45,905 bases of DNA, from NCBI GenBank assembly GCA_018831195.1, contig JAHJDP010000066.1, positions 1 to 45,905 of the forward strand, written 5' to 3'. Under the pieces are notes generated by a model. That model was not told the DNA's origin. It saw only the letters and a program-made list of their open reading frames with translations, and ran no database searches. Position 1 is the stretch's first letter. Each line of letters begins with the position of its first letter. Below, in pieces: positions 1-8,392 of the stretch. The stretch is from Candidatus Eisenbacteria bacterium (lineage in GTDB: Bacteria > Eisenbacteria > RBG-16-71-46 > CAIMUX01 > JAHJDP01). The position numbers and the translations under genes are program-made.

Positions 1-441
1 CTGGCGACCTTGGCCGGCGAGACGAGCTTCGAGTGGGCGGTGCCCGACGTCGATGAGCCGGACTGCCGCATCAGAGTCGTCTGCGTCGACGCCGAGTCGA
101 ACGAGGGCAGTGACATCTCCGACGCCGACTTCCGCATCATCCCGCATGATGGGACAGCGCCGGAAGTAGCCGTCGTCGCGCCGAACGGCGGAGAAGAGAT
201 CGACGCGTTGAGCGCTTATACGATCACCTGGACCTCCAGCGATAATATCGCTGTCACGGGAACGATCGTGTTGCTCTCGATCGACGGCGGGTCGACCTAT
301 CCGGACACGCTGGCGACCTTGGCCGGCGAGACGAGCTTCGAGTGGGCGGTGCCCGACGTCGATGAGCCGGACTGCCGCATCAGAGTCGTCTGCGTCGACG
401 CCGAGTCGAACGAGGGCAGTGACATCTCCGACGCCGACTTC
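1..441 (+). repeat. 309-bp-period tandem repeat inside the Ig-like protein
   Basis: Bases 1-132 are repeated base for base at 310-441, one period of 309 bp (103 codons) apart. The copies diverge after the shared GACTTC. Identity at synonymous positions points to a recent duplication or gene conversion rather than to protein-level selection alone. Confidence 0.8.
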
Positions 442-765
442 TCGATTGTCGACGTGAGTGGGGTCGAGGGTCAGCAGGAGATTCCCGTTTCTCTAATCCT
501 CAGAAGAAGCCGGCCGAATCCCTTCGCCGGAATGACCCGGATCGAGTTCGGTCTACCCACCGCCCAGCGGGTCACGCTGGGGATCTACAACATCAAGGGC
601 CAACTGATCAAAACCTTGGCCGCAGGCGAGTATAGCCCTGGGTTCCATACAGTTGTGTGGCGCGGGAAAAATGCGCAGGGTGAGAAGGTTTCAAGTGGCC
701 TCTATTTCTATCGCTTGGTGACCGATGGCAAGGTCCTGAAGCAGAAGATGTTATATCTTAATTAA
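1..765 (+). CDS. Secreted Ig-like repeat protein with FlgD-Ig/T9SS-like C-terminal domain (5' partial)
   Basis: The reading frame is open from the first base, so the N-terminus lies outside the window. The visible part has about 103-residue repeats: a PNGGEEIDAL... Ig-like unit followed by a segment beginning LATLAGETSFEW, which occurs twice with identical DNA (1-132 and 310-441). The last 85 or so residues are a FlgD-Ig-like sorting domain: RPNPFAGMTRIEFGLP, a GIYNIKGQLIKTL strand, VVWRGKNAQGEKVSSGLYFYRL and a KQKMLYLN end. In FCB-type bacteria this domain marks large secreted or surface proteins. Function beyond a structural or adhesive role cannot be read. A hairpin terminator follows. Confidence 0.8.
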   Translation: MATLAGETSFEWAVPDVDEPDCRIRVVCVDAESNEGSDISDADFRIIPHDGTAPEVAVVAPNGGEEIDALSAYTITWTSSDNIAVTGTIVLLSIDGGSTYPDTLATLAGETSFEWAVPDVDEPDCRIRVVCVDAESNEGSDISDADFSIVDVSGVEGQQEIPVSLILRRSRPNPFAGMTRIEFGLPTAQRVTLGIYNIKGQLIKTLAAGEYSPGFHTVVWRGKNAQGEKVSSGLYFYRLVTDGKVLKQKMLYLN

Positions 766-788
766 TTAGAATGAAAATGCCTGACCCG

Positions 789-815
789 ATCGCCCCCTCT
801 TCAGGAGGGGGCGAT
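789..815 (+). terminator. Hairpin terminator after the Ig-like protein
   Basis: A perfect 11-bp stem (atcgccccctc, 789-799, paired with 805-815) has a 5-nt loop and sits 24 bp past the stop codon. The T-tract after it is weak (tgtct). Confidence 0.6.
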
Positions 816-1028
816 TGTCTATCCGTCGACTCGAGTTTGATCCGATAGAAGGGACGATCGGGACCCTTCGCCGGTGAGTCACGCCATGATTCGCGGATTA
901 TCCGGCGTGGAGGGCCGCCGCCTTGCATCTGAGGCTGGAAGCCCGATAATAGTCTTGGAGTCAAGATAGTGCGCAAAGGCTGCGACGAGCCGCCAACAGA
1001 GATTGTTTTATAGAATAAGGGGGACAAG

Positions 1029-1673
1029 ATGAATGCGGTCCACAAGATACTGGCCGCCATCCTCATCACGGCGCTTGCCGCCGGCTGCTCATCAAATAAA
1101 AAACTTCTGGAGCAGCAGCAGATGGAGATCACCTCGCTCACCACACGGCTAAATGAGGCGGAGCAACAACTGGCTGAAGAGCAAGCCAGAGCGGCCAATC
1201 TGACAGCTGAGCTGGACCAGGTTTTGGCCGAGTTTAGCGAGAAGGAGGAGCTCTACCTCGAGCAGATTAATTCGAAGACAGTTATCACGCTGCCCGATGC
1301 CGTCCTGTTCTCTTCGGGAAGCGCCCGTCTCACCTCGTCGGGAAAGGGCATTCTTGACAGGATCGCTGGTGTGCTCGAGGAACATCCTGATCGTGAGATC
1401 CTTGTCGAGGGACATACCGACGATGTCCAGATTGCGAATCAGTACTTGTCTAAATACCCATCCAATTGGGAACTTTCATCAGCGCGGGCCCACTCTGTTT
1501 TACATTATTTCCAGGATCAACATCGCTTTCCCGGGAAGCGTTTGTCGGCTATCGGTTACGGGGAGTACCGGCCGCTGACTGGAAGCGATACACCGGAGGG
1601 GCGGGCCATGAACCGGCGGGTCGTCATCAGCATTGGTCCAATGCGGCAGGAAGAACGGCAGACGCTCCCCTGA
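1029..1673 (+). CDS. OmpA/MotB-domain lipoprotein
   Basis: This 214-residue protein begins with a lipoprotein signal peptide (LAAGC, Cys20). Residues 25-75 are Gln/Glu/Leu-rich and probably a coiled coil. The rest is an OmpA C-terminal peptidoglycan-binding domain: LFSSGSARLTSSGKGILDRI, then VEGHTDD, NWELSSARAHSV, GYGEYRP and NRRVVISI. The protein is probably anchored in the outer membrane by its lipid and grips peptidoglycan in the periplasm. The coiled coil plus OmpA layout also resembles stand-alone MotB-like domains, but there is no transmembrane stator helix. The start is supported by a GGGGGA ribosome site 6 bp upstream. Confidence 0.85.
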   Translation: MNAVHKILAAILITALAAGCSSNKKLLEQQQMEITSLTTRLNEAEQQLAEEQARAANLTAELDQVLAEFSEKEELYLEQINSKTVITLPDAVLFSSGSARLTSSGKGILDRIAGVLEEHPDREILVEGHTDDVQIANQYLSKYPSNWELSSARAHSVLHYFQDQHRFPGKRLSAIGYGEYRPLTGSDTPEGRAMNRRVVISIGPMRQEERQTLP

Positions 1674-1722
1674 TCAGCCGGCCACCTAGATGGGAGTTTT
1701 GGACGAACCAACGGGTGAAAGC

Positions 1723-4401
1723 ATGGCCGATTCGCCGATAGATTCGGGCTCTCCACGAGAGATTCCCACCGATCTCACAGGCACAAAGGTGGGCCGTTAT
1801 CTCGTTGAATCACTTATTGGACGGGGAGGAATGGGTGAAGTCTATGTGGCGAATGACCCCCTCTTAAATCGCAAGGTGGCGCTGAAAAGGATCAACCGTG
1901 ACCGGGGTGGGGGAGGCGTTGAGAGAGGCCGCATCCTAAGGGAAGCCCGGCGGGCCGGCAAAATCAACGACCCAAGGATTGCCTCCGTTTATGACGTCCT
2001 TGATCTTGCCGGTGATGTGATACTTGTCCAGGAGCACGTCGATGGACGAACCCTCCGGGAGCTGATCCATCAGCATCCACCCATTAAAGAGTTTTGGCCC
2101 ATTGCCGTGGAATGCGCACAAGCGCTTGCCGTCGCCCACAGAGAGGGCCTTCTTCATCGGGATATCAAACCCGAGAACATCATGGTCACACGGTCGGGTG
2201 GTGTTAAAGTCCTCGACTTCGGATTGGCGAAACCGCTTGCCTCTGAGCGGGAGACGGAAACCCTCACAACGGAATCATTCCAGGATCCAAAATTCGGTGG
2301 GACGCCGCCCTATATGGCCCCCGAGGTCCTGTTGGGCCGCGATATCGACGAACGGACCGATATCTTTTCACTCGGAGTTACATTTTACGAGCTGCTGACC
2401 GGGATCAGGCCTTTCCGCGGCCAGACGTTCCACGCCGTGGCCCAAGAAATCCTTAATACCGAACCGGGTGTTCCCACCGATTTAAACAAGGAGGTTCCGC
2501 CCTCTCTATCTACGGTTGTGCTGCGGATGCTGGCTAAAAGGCCGGATGACCGCTACGCAACGGCCGAGGAGGTCCTTCATGATCTGGAAAAGTCGCGGGG
2601 TGGGCAGGAGATTACTCCTCTTGCGCGGATAGATGAACCCACGCGACCTGTTGTGTTTAAGGCGCCAATGACCAAGGTCTTGTTGGCCTCCGCCGGAGCG
2701 ATATTCGTTATACTCTTTCTTCTCCTTGGAGGACCAGAAAAGATTCGGGAGCGATTCGGATGGTATCCACTGCCATCACAAAAGAATGTTCTCTTGCTGC
2801 CCTTTGAAATAGGTTCCGGCAATGAAGAGGATTTGAAGGAGATAGCGCTCGGCATTTCGGGACTCCTCGGTTCCGGCCTGGCGGGGCTCTCAGGTGATCC
2901 GTCCCTTCAGGTGGCCTCCTTCATGAACACGATTCAATTAGGCATAAAAACGCCTTCGGAGGGCCGCGAGCTTCTAGGCGCCAATCTCGTCATCGCGCCC
3001 CTTCTCCTCAGTGATGGACGCAAGCTGCAAGGGACACTGAGGCTGTTGGATCCGGTCTCGGGCCGCCGGCTTCGATTTCGCACGATTGAAGCCCCCCTCT
3101 CAAGACCCGGCGAATTTATCAACGCAGCTTTTGTGCAATCCGCGGAGATGCTGGGTCTGTCCGCCGGGAGTCCTGCACAAAGGCATCTCATCATTTATGG
3201 AACCGAAGGGGCCGGAACACTTCAGTTTTATCTCGCCGGTTTGGGGCGGATTCTGGAGATTCATCGCAACCGTGATGCTGTCGCCGCAGCTGACACCATC
3301 CAAATTCTTGAAGCCGTGAATTCTTTCGAACGGGCGACGAATATTGATCCGGATCACGCCCCCTCCTATGCCGGCGTGGCGCGGGGTTGCCGCCTAATGT
3401 ATAAAGCGATGGGGGATGCGGCATGGCTCGGGCGGGGAGAGCAGGCCGCGCACCGGGCGATCTCGCTGGATGATAGCCTGGGTGACGCTCACAAAAGGCT
3501 CAGTTTCATCTACTGGGATCAAGGGAAGCGAGACCTTGCCGCAGCAGAGATGAACATTGCTTTGGCCCTTGACCCATACGACGATGTGGCCCTCGCAAAC
3601 CTTGGACTCTTCTATAGAGTTCTCGAGTGCGACGATGAAGAGGAGCGCGTCTATCTGGACGCCGCCCGATTGAACCCAAACCATTGGGCGCCTCAGTGGT
3701 ATTTGGCGTTCAGAATTTATTACAGGCGCGGCCGCATCGAGGAAGCGCGTGAGGCTTTCCGACAAGTGGTCCGGCTGGCTCCCGATTTATACAAAGGTTA
3801 TCAAGCCCTGGGAGGGATGCAGGTTCTCGACGGGGACTACGGGGAGGCCGCGGAAAATCTCGAGAGATCGATCGCGCTTCATCCAAATGCAGAAGCTTTG
3901 GGGAATCTAGGAGTCACTTACTTTAACACAAGAGATTTTGATCGCTGCATTCAGACCTTTAACGAAGTCTTTCAGTATAAATTCGCCGAATATCAGGATT
4001 GGCTCAATCTCGGAGATGCCTACTACTGGGCCCCGGACAAGCGGGCGAAGGCCGTAGCGGCTTATGTTGAAGCGATCCGTCTCGGCCGCAGGACCCTCTC
4101 GACATATCCATCAAACTACATGATTTATGCGAATCTTGCGCAGATCTACCCCAAGATTGACAAACCCGATAGCGCCCGGATATGTCTCGAGGCGGCGCTC
4201 GCAGGTGATCCCGAAAATCCCATGATCCAGTTTTGCGCTGCATTGACATTCTGGCAGCTCCACGAGAGCGATAAGGCGTTGGATTGGCTTGGCAAATCGG
4301 TTGCGGGAGGGTACCCGGTTTCCTGGCTTCGTGATTCCCCCATATTTGATGAATGGAGGCCGGAAAGCCGTTTTCAAGAAATTGTGAAGGAAATATTGTG
4401 A
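1723..4401 (+). CDS. Transmembrane Ser/Thr protein kinase with TolB/FlgO-like and TPR regions
   Basis: Counting from ATG 1723 the protein has 892 residues. An N-terminal PknB-type kinase domain (about 24-290) carries the Gly loop GRGGMG (33-38), catalytic Lys55, HRDIKPEN (145-152), DFG (165-167) and APE (199-201), so it should be active. One membrane helix lies at about 316-336. The segment after it (LLLPFEIGSG..., LGANLVIAPLLLSDGRKLQG) resembles the TolB/FlgO-like domain common in such kinases and in adenylate cyclases. The remaining 400 or so residues are TPR-type helical repeats. ATG 1690 would add 11 residues but has no ribosome site, whereas gggtgaa precedes 1723. Target unknown. Confidence 0.85.
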   Translation: MADSPIDSGSPREIPTDLTGTKVGRYLVESLIGRGGMGEVYVANDPLLNRKVALKRINRDRGGGGVERGRILREARRAGKINDPRIASVYDVLDLAGDVILVQEHVDGRTLRELIHQHPPIKEFWPIAVECAQALAVAHREGLLHRDIKPENIMVTRSGGVKVLDFGLAKPLASERETETLTTESFQDPKFGGTPPYMAPEVLLGRDIDERTDIFSLGVTFYELLTGIRPFRGQTFHAVAQEILNTEPGVPTDLNKEVPPSLSTVVLRMLAKRPDDRYATAEEVLHDLEKSRGGQEITPLARIDEPTRPVVFKAPMTKVLLASAGAIFVILFLLLGGPEKIRERFGWYPLPSQKNVLLLPFEIGSGNEEDLKEIALGISGLLGSGLAGLSGDPSLQVASFMNTIQLGIKTPSEGRELLGANLVIAPLLLSDGRKLQGTLRLLDPVSGRRLRFRTIEAPLSRPGEFINAAFVQSAEMLGLSAGSPAQRHLIIYGTEGAGTLQFYLAGLGRILEIHRNRDAVAAADTIQILEAVNSFERATNIDPDHAPSYAGVARGCRLMYKAMGDAAWLGRGEQAAHRAISLDDSLGDAHKRLSFIYWDQGKRDLAAAEMNIALALDPYDDVALANLGLFYRVLECDDEEERVYLDAARLNPNHWAPQWYLAFRIYYRRGRIEEAREAFRQVVRLAPDLYKGYQALGGMQVLDGDYGEAAENLERSIALHPNAEALGNLGVTYFNTRDFDRCIQTFNEVFQYKFAEYQDWLNLGDAYYWAPDKRAKAVAAYVEAIRLGRRTLSTYPSNYMIYANLAQIYPKIDKPDSARICLEAALAGDPENPMIQFCAALTFWQLHESDKALDWLGKSVAGGYPVSWLRDSPIFDEWRPESRFQEIVKEIL

Positions 4402-4451
4402 AAGGAAATGCCGACGGTAACTAATCTTGAAACATTGAAAGGAGAGATGCC

Positions 4452-4904
4452 GTGAAGTCATATCGAGTCAATGGGTGGGTTCTTGCACTCGGCGCCGTCA
4501 TTATGATCTCCGGGTGGGGATTGTACATCATTGATAGGGATCCCGGGATTAATGGGGCGGCATTTAAAAATGAGTTCTGGTTTCGGACAGTAGTCGTCTC
4601 GCATGAGGATGGGCAGATCGCCGCCACTCCCGATCCTCTCCGTGCAAATCCAGAAGACAGAATCAGATGGGAAAATCCCTCAGGAAAAGATTTTAGAATC
4701 GAATTTGAGAATCAGGAATATCCCTTCACCGAATCGAAGTTCTCTTCCGAGGAAGCAAAGACTTATAAAAAACTCAGAGAGGGGACCCCAATGAGGGATT
4801 ATAAATACGCGGTTATTCTCGGATCGGACACGCTTGATCCCGTGATCCGAATCGAACAAGATCCTCCCCCCGGAGGTGACTCATCCGGTGTGGTCAAGAA
4901 ATAG
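4452..4904 (+). CDS. Small membrane-anchored protein with possible cupredoxin-like fold
   Basis: This protein of 150 residues starts with GTG, with aaaggagag just upstream, 50 bp after the kinase gene and so probably in its operon. One N-terminal helix (about 10-26) would anchor it, leaving a soluble domain outside the cytoplasm. That domain has the pattern of a beta-sandwich: a TPDPLRANPEDRIRWENPSG stretch followed by FRIEF, and a YKYAVILGSDTLDPVIRIEQ end. The layout recalls cupredoxin-like proteins, but no convincing copper ligands (His-Cys-Met) are present. The family is not recognised with certainty. Confidence 0.6.
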   Translation: MKSYRVNGWVLALGAVIMISGWGLYIIDRDPGINGAAFKNEFWFRTVVVSHEDGQIAATPDPLRANPEDRIRWENPSGKDFRIEFENQEYPFTESKFSSEEAKTYKKLREGTPMRDYKYAVILGSDTLDPVIRIEQDPPPGGDSSGVVKK

Positions 4905-5070
4905 ACACTCAATCGAGCGGTGATCGATAATCGATCGTTGGCGCCACAACCACGGGTGGGCCGCCCAACATGTTATAAATTAATCAGTTAGAGTCGATGC
5001 GTGATCTTTCCAAGGAGTCGATTCTCCCGGCGATTATCGAGAAGACGCGTGGAATTCCTCTTGCTATTAT

Positions 5071-5082
5071 GCACATATGTGC
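5071..5082. promoter_or_regulatory. 12-bp palindrome upstream of the DUF134 gene, candidate operator
   Basis: gcacatatgtgc is a perfect palindrome. Widened to 5067-5086 it stays symmetric except for one base pair. It sits about 30 bp before the DUF134 start codon and right after a TATTAT that could serve as a -10 box, as an autoregulatory operator would. Confidence 0.4.
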
Positions 5083-5112
5083 GTAAATAGGAAAAGAAAG
5101 CGAGACATCTGA

Positions 5113-5562
5113 ATGCCAAGACCACGGAAGAAGAGGTCGGTTTATTGCCCACCCTTTTTCTCCGACTTCAAACCAGCGGGGATCAGGGGAAGCAAGTTGG
5201 AATCTCTTTGGCTGGCCCTGGACGAATTTGAAGCGATCCGGTTGGCCGATTTTTTGGGCATGGATCATGCGGAGGCCGCTGATCAGATGGATATTTCCCG
5301 ATCGACGTTTTCCCGTTTGGCGGAGAGGGCCCGCTACAAGATGGCTCAATTCCTGATTGAGGGCAGGCATCTTCGGATCGATGGGGGTGATGTCCATTTT
5401 CGAGGGAATCTCATTCGGTGCCAAAGTTGTCAACACATGTTCAATTCGGCCTTTGATCTGGCGCTGGAGAAATGTCCCAGCTGCGGTTCTTCGAACCTGA
5501 TGGACATGGCCAACGCATATGGACATGGGGATTGCTGCCTTAACTATCATCATAGGAAGTAG
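5113..5562 (+). CDS. DUF134-family HTH protein with C-terminal zinc ribbon
   Basis: The 149 residues match the DUF134 pattern: MPRPRKKR start, FKPAGIRG, LDEFEAIRLADFLGMDHAEAADQM and the helix-turn-helix DISRSTFSRLAERARYKMA. This is a sigma-70 region-4-like DNA-binding fold. The C-terminal part has paired cysteines (CQSC at about 103-106 and CPSC at about 120-123), a zinc-ribbon pattern. Genes of this family often accompany MinD/Mrp ATPase and NifX-like genes in anaerobes, as here, and are taken to be local regulators. It leads the operon; the next gene begins 74 bp on. Direct evidence of what it regulates is lacking. Confidence 0.85.
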   Translation: MPRPRKKRSVYCPPFFSDFKPAGIRGSKLESLWLALDEFEAIRLADFLGMDHAEAADQMDISRSTFSRLAERARYKMAQFLIEGRHLRIDGGDVHFRGNLIRCQSCQHMFNSAFDLALEKCPSCGSSNLMDMANAYGHGDCCLNYHHRK

Positions 5563-5620
5563 CGCCTGGCCGTCTCTGTAGATGATGACCGGCGCTTTTG
5601 CGTTTAAACCATTATAACTT

Positions 5621-5630
5621 AAGGAGGAGG
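5621..5630 (+). promoter_or_regulatory. Strong ribosome binding site fixing the start of the Gly-rich protein
   Basis: aaggaggagg lies 6 bp before ATG 5637. This places the start there rather than at any upstream in-frame codon (for example 5598). Confidence 0.8.
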
Positions 5631-5636
5631 TGTCAT

Positions 5637-5965
<329 letters not shown>

Positions 5966-5969
<4 letters not shown>

Positions 5970-6832
5970 AGATCGCTATCGCCAGCGGAAAAGGCGGCAC
6001 AGGAAAAACAACCCTGGCGACCAATCTGGCCTTCTACATGGCCGAATCAGAATCCGTTGTTTTGGCCGATCTGGATGTTGAAGAACCCAACTCAGGACTC
6101 TTTGTACAGGGCCGTCTTCACCATCGCGAAACAACATATAAAATGATTCCAGTATGGAATAAAGACCTCTGCACCCATGGAGGCAATTGCCAAACTGTTT
6201 GCAATTTCAACGCCGTCCTTGCCATGCCCCGCAGCGTGATGGTCTTTCCAGAGCTCTGCCACGGTTGTTTCGCCTGTTCAGAGTTGTGTCCTACAGGATC
6301 CCTTCCGATGACCACCAAACCGATGGGTGAACTGAAACATCTCAAGACAGGGGCTCTTGATTTTATCGAGGGCAAATTGATGATAGGAGAGGAGCAGGCC
6401 GTTCCATTGATCAAGCAGACCCTCGCCTATATCAAACGGGGTTTCCCTGAAAACATTGTTAAAATCCTCGATGCGCCGCCGGGCACATCATGTCCGGTGA
6501 TAGAGGTCACCAAAGATGCCGATCTGGTGATCCTGGTCACCGAGCCGACGCCTTTCGGGTTTCACGATCTGAAGCTGGCCGTTGATACGGTTAGGCATCT
6601 TGAGAAAAGGTTCACCGTGGTTCTTAATCGTTTCGGAATCGGGGATGATAAGGTTACTCGCTATTGTGAGGAAGAGGGCATAGACCTGATCGCGCGCATC
6701 CCCAACAGCAGGAAGATCGCTGAGATCTATTCCGCCGGTGGTCTTCTCTACCAGGAAGTGACAGAGGTGAGAGACGCGGTGAAATCTGTTGTTGCCTATA
6801 TCCACAATCACTCGATTGGACAGGAATCATGA
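5966..6832 (+). CDS. MinD/Mrp-type P-loop ATPase with inserted 2[4Fe-4S] ferredoxin domain (first copy)
   Basis: The product is 288 residues from GTG 5966, which overlaps the previous stop. The deviant Walker A motif IASGKGGTGKTT opens the protein. A ferredoxin insert follows: CTHGGNCQTVCNF (first cluster) and CHGCFACSELCPTG (second). DAPPGTSCPVIEV and a VTEPTPFGFHDL segment complete the MinD-superfamily fold. Such ATPases act in the cytoplasm and are thought to couple ATP hydrolysis to iron-sulfur or metal-cofactor handling; their exact role is not established. The first cluster motif is looser than in the second copy (CxxxxxCxxxC instead of CxxCxxC), suggesting the two copies differ in function. 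An upstream in-frame extension to 5903 lies inside the preceding gene and is unlikely. Confidence 0.88.
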
Positions 6833-7707
6833 AGGAGATCGTTGTTATTTCGGGGAAGGGTGGGACGGGAAAGACATCAATCACCGCTTCCTTCGCTGTT
6901 CTAGGAGGAAAGAATGTAGTTGTAGCCGATTGCGATGTGGATGCGGCCGATATGCATCTTCTGCTTGAACCGGACTTCGGTATCGCCGAGGCCTTCTACA
7001 GTGGTGAACTCGCGGTGATTGATCAAGAGCTCTGCTCGGGCTGCGGCGCCTGCGCAGGTGTTTGCCGTTATGATGCCATCCCGGTCATCGATGGGAAGTA
7101 CATTGTCGATGCGATCAGTTGTGAAGGATGTGGATACTGCGCACGAGTTTGCCCGGAGAAGGCCATTACTAATGTGGAGCAGAATGTCGGCAACTGGTAT
7201 CTGTCCAAGATCAGGACCGGATCATCGATGGCGCATGCCCGTCTAAAGAGCGGGGCCGACAATTCCGGGAAGCTTGTGGCCAAAGTCAAGAACGAGGCCA
7301 GGAAAACGGCCGAGCAGACAGGCAGGCGCCTCATCCTCGTCGATGGCTCTCCAGGGATTGGGTGCCCGGTTGTTTCTTCTCTCTCCGGGGCTTCTCTCGC
7401 CGTCATGGTGACGGAGCCGACGCTTTCCGGACTCCATGATCTGAAGCGCGTCTATAATCTTGTACATAAATTCGGGATCAAAGCCGGCTGCATCATAAAT
7501 AAGGCCGACTTGAATCAGGATGTTTTGCGGGAACTGCGATCCTTCCTTGACCAGGAAGAAATCGTGAATCTGGCGGAGATTCCCTATGACGATTCGTTTA
7601 CCGCGGCTATCACCAACGGGAGAACGATCGTGGAGTGGGATTCCTCTTTGAAAGAGCGCATCAGCGCCTGTTGGGCGTCGATACGTCAAATTGTTGGGAT
7701 GGATTGA
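6829..7707 (+). CDS. MinD/Mrp-type P-loop ATPase with inserted 2[4Fe-4S] ferredoxin domain (second copy)
   Basis: This 292-residue paralogue of the preceding gene overlaps it by the four bases ATGA. It has VISGKGGTGKTS, two canonical ferredoxin motifs (CSGCGACAGVCRYDAI and CEGCGYCARVCPEKAI), GSPGIGCPVVSS and VTEPTLSGLHDLKRV. The pair probably works as a heterodimer, as the coupled translation suggests. Between the ferredoxin part and the second half is a Lys/Ala-rich linker (about 125-165) that the first copy also has in altered form. Substrate unknown; cofactor maturation is the usual guess. Confidence 0.88.
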   Translation: MKEIVVISGKGGTGKTSITASFAVLGGKNVVVADCDVDAADMHLLLEPDFGIAEAFYSGELAVIDQELCSGCGACAGVCRYDAIPVIDGKYIVDAISCEGCGYCARVCPEKAITNVEQNVGNWYLSKIRTGSSMAHARLKSGADNSGKLVAKVKNEARKTAEQTGRRLILVDGSPGIGCPVVSSLSGASLAVMVTEPTLSGLHDLKRVYNLVHKFGIKAGCIINKADLNQDVLRELRSFLDQEEIVNLAEIPYDDSFTAAITNGRTIVEWDSSLKERISACWASIRQIVGMD

Positions 7708-7753
7708 ACCCCGAGGGCCCAATGACCCTCTTTTTTCACAACGGGAGGCGGCA

Positions 7754-8092
7754 ATGAGCATTGCTTTTACAACACAAGGGACCGAATGGGACTCATCAAT
7801 GGATCCCAGGTTCGGCCGGACGCGGTTCTTTTTCGTTTTCGATGAAAAGACGGAGAAGATCGAGACCTTTGACAACAGCGCGATCGAGAAGGAATCCCAC
7901 GGGGCCGGTCCCAAGGCGGCACAGAAGCTGGTGGAACTCGGCGCCAATGTTTTGATAACGGGCAACGGACCGGGTGGCAACGCCGCCGCGGTATTGGAAT
8001 CCACCGGAATCAAGGTTTTTGTCGGTGCGGGGGAGATGACCGTAAAGGAGGCGCTTGAAGCCTACCGGTGCGGCAAATTGAAGGAATTTTAG
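7754..8092 (+). CDS. NifX/NifB C-terminal-like (dinitrogenase Fe-Mo cofactor domain) protein
   Basis: The product is 112 residues from ATG 7754, placed by cgggaggcgg upstream. An earlier in-frame start at 7691 would overlap the previous gene. It matches the small NifX-like fold: MSIAFTTQGTEWDSSMDPRFGRTRFFFVFD, NSAIEKESHGAGPKAAQKL, VLITGNGPGGNAAAVLESTGIKVF and VKEALEAYRCGKLKEF. Family members bind iron-molybdenum-type cofactor precursors, but single-domain copies beside MinD-type ATPases occur in bacteria without nitrogenase. No nif structural gene is visible here, so the role is probably unrelated to nitrogen fixation. Confidence 0.85.
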   Translation: MSIAFTTQGTEWDSSMDPRFGRTRFFFVFDEKTEKIETFDNSAIEKESHGAGPKAAQKLVELGANVLITGNGPGGNAAAVLESTGIKVFVGAGEMTVKEALEAYRCGKLKEF

Positions 8093-8338
8093 CTTGGCGT
8101 AACTTTCAGCATAAACGACCGGGCCTGCACCCCTGACCGGAACAGGTGTCCCGATGTCTGAATCGACATTGTGCCGAGCCATAGTGAAGTCACTTATAGC
8201 GTTAACCCCGATGGGCCTGGTCTTATGGGAATAGAGCCCCGCTTTTCATGGCACTGCTCAATTGCGTGGGGAAAGCTGGTCCTTACTATCAGCTATCCCC
8301 TTGCCGATGAATCTGTAATGGGAATGCAGCTGAGATAT

Positions 8339-8370
8339 GTGGAAAATATTTTCCACCTTACAGGGTGGAA
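8339..8370. promoter_or_regulatory. Palindrome and third half-site upstream of the TonB receptor, candidate operator
   Basis: gtggaaaatattttccac (8339-8356) is a perfect 18-bp palindrome. A further ggtggaa at 8364-8370 pairs with ttccacc at 8351-8357. The result is three GTGGAA half-sites 23-54 bp before ATG 8393. This arrangement suits a repressor or metal-responsive regulator site and argues against starts upstream of 8393. Confidence 0.45.
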
Positions 8371-8392
8371 TAGGAATTTTACGAGATATTTG

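Noticed and set aside
8093-8392. Cobalamin or other riboswitch before the TonB receptor
   Set aside because: A GGCACTG-like patch and some inverted repeats are present, but the conserved cobalamin riboswitch core could not be traced.
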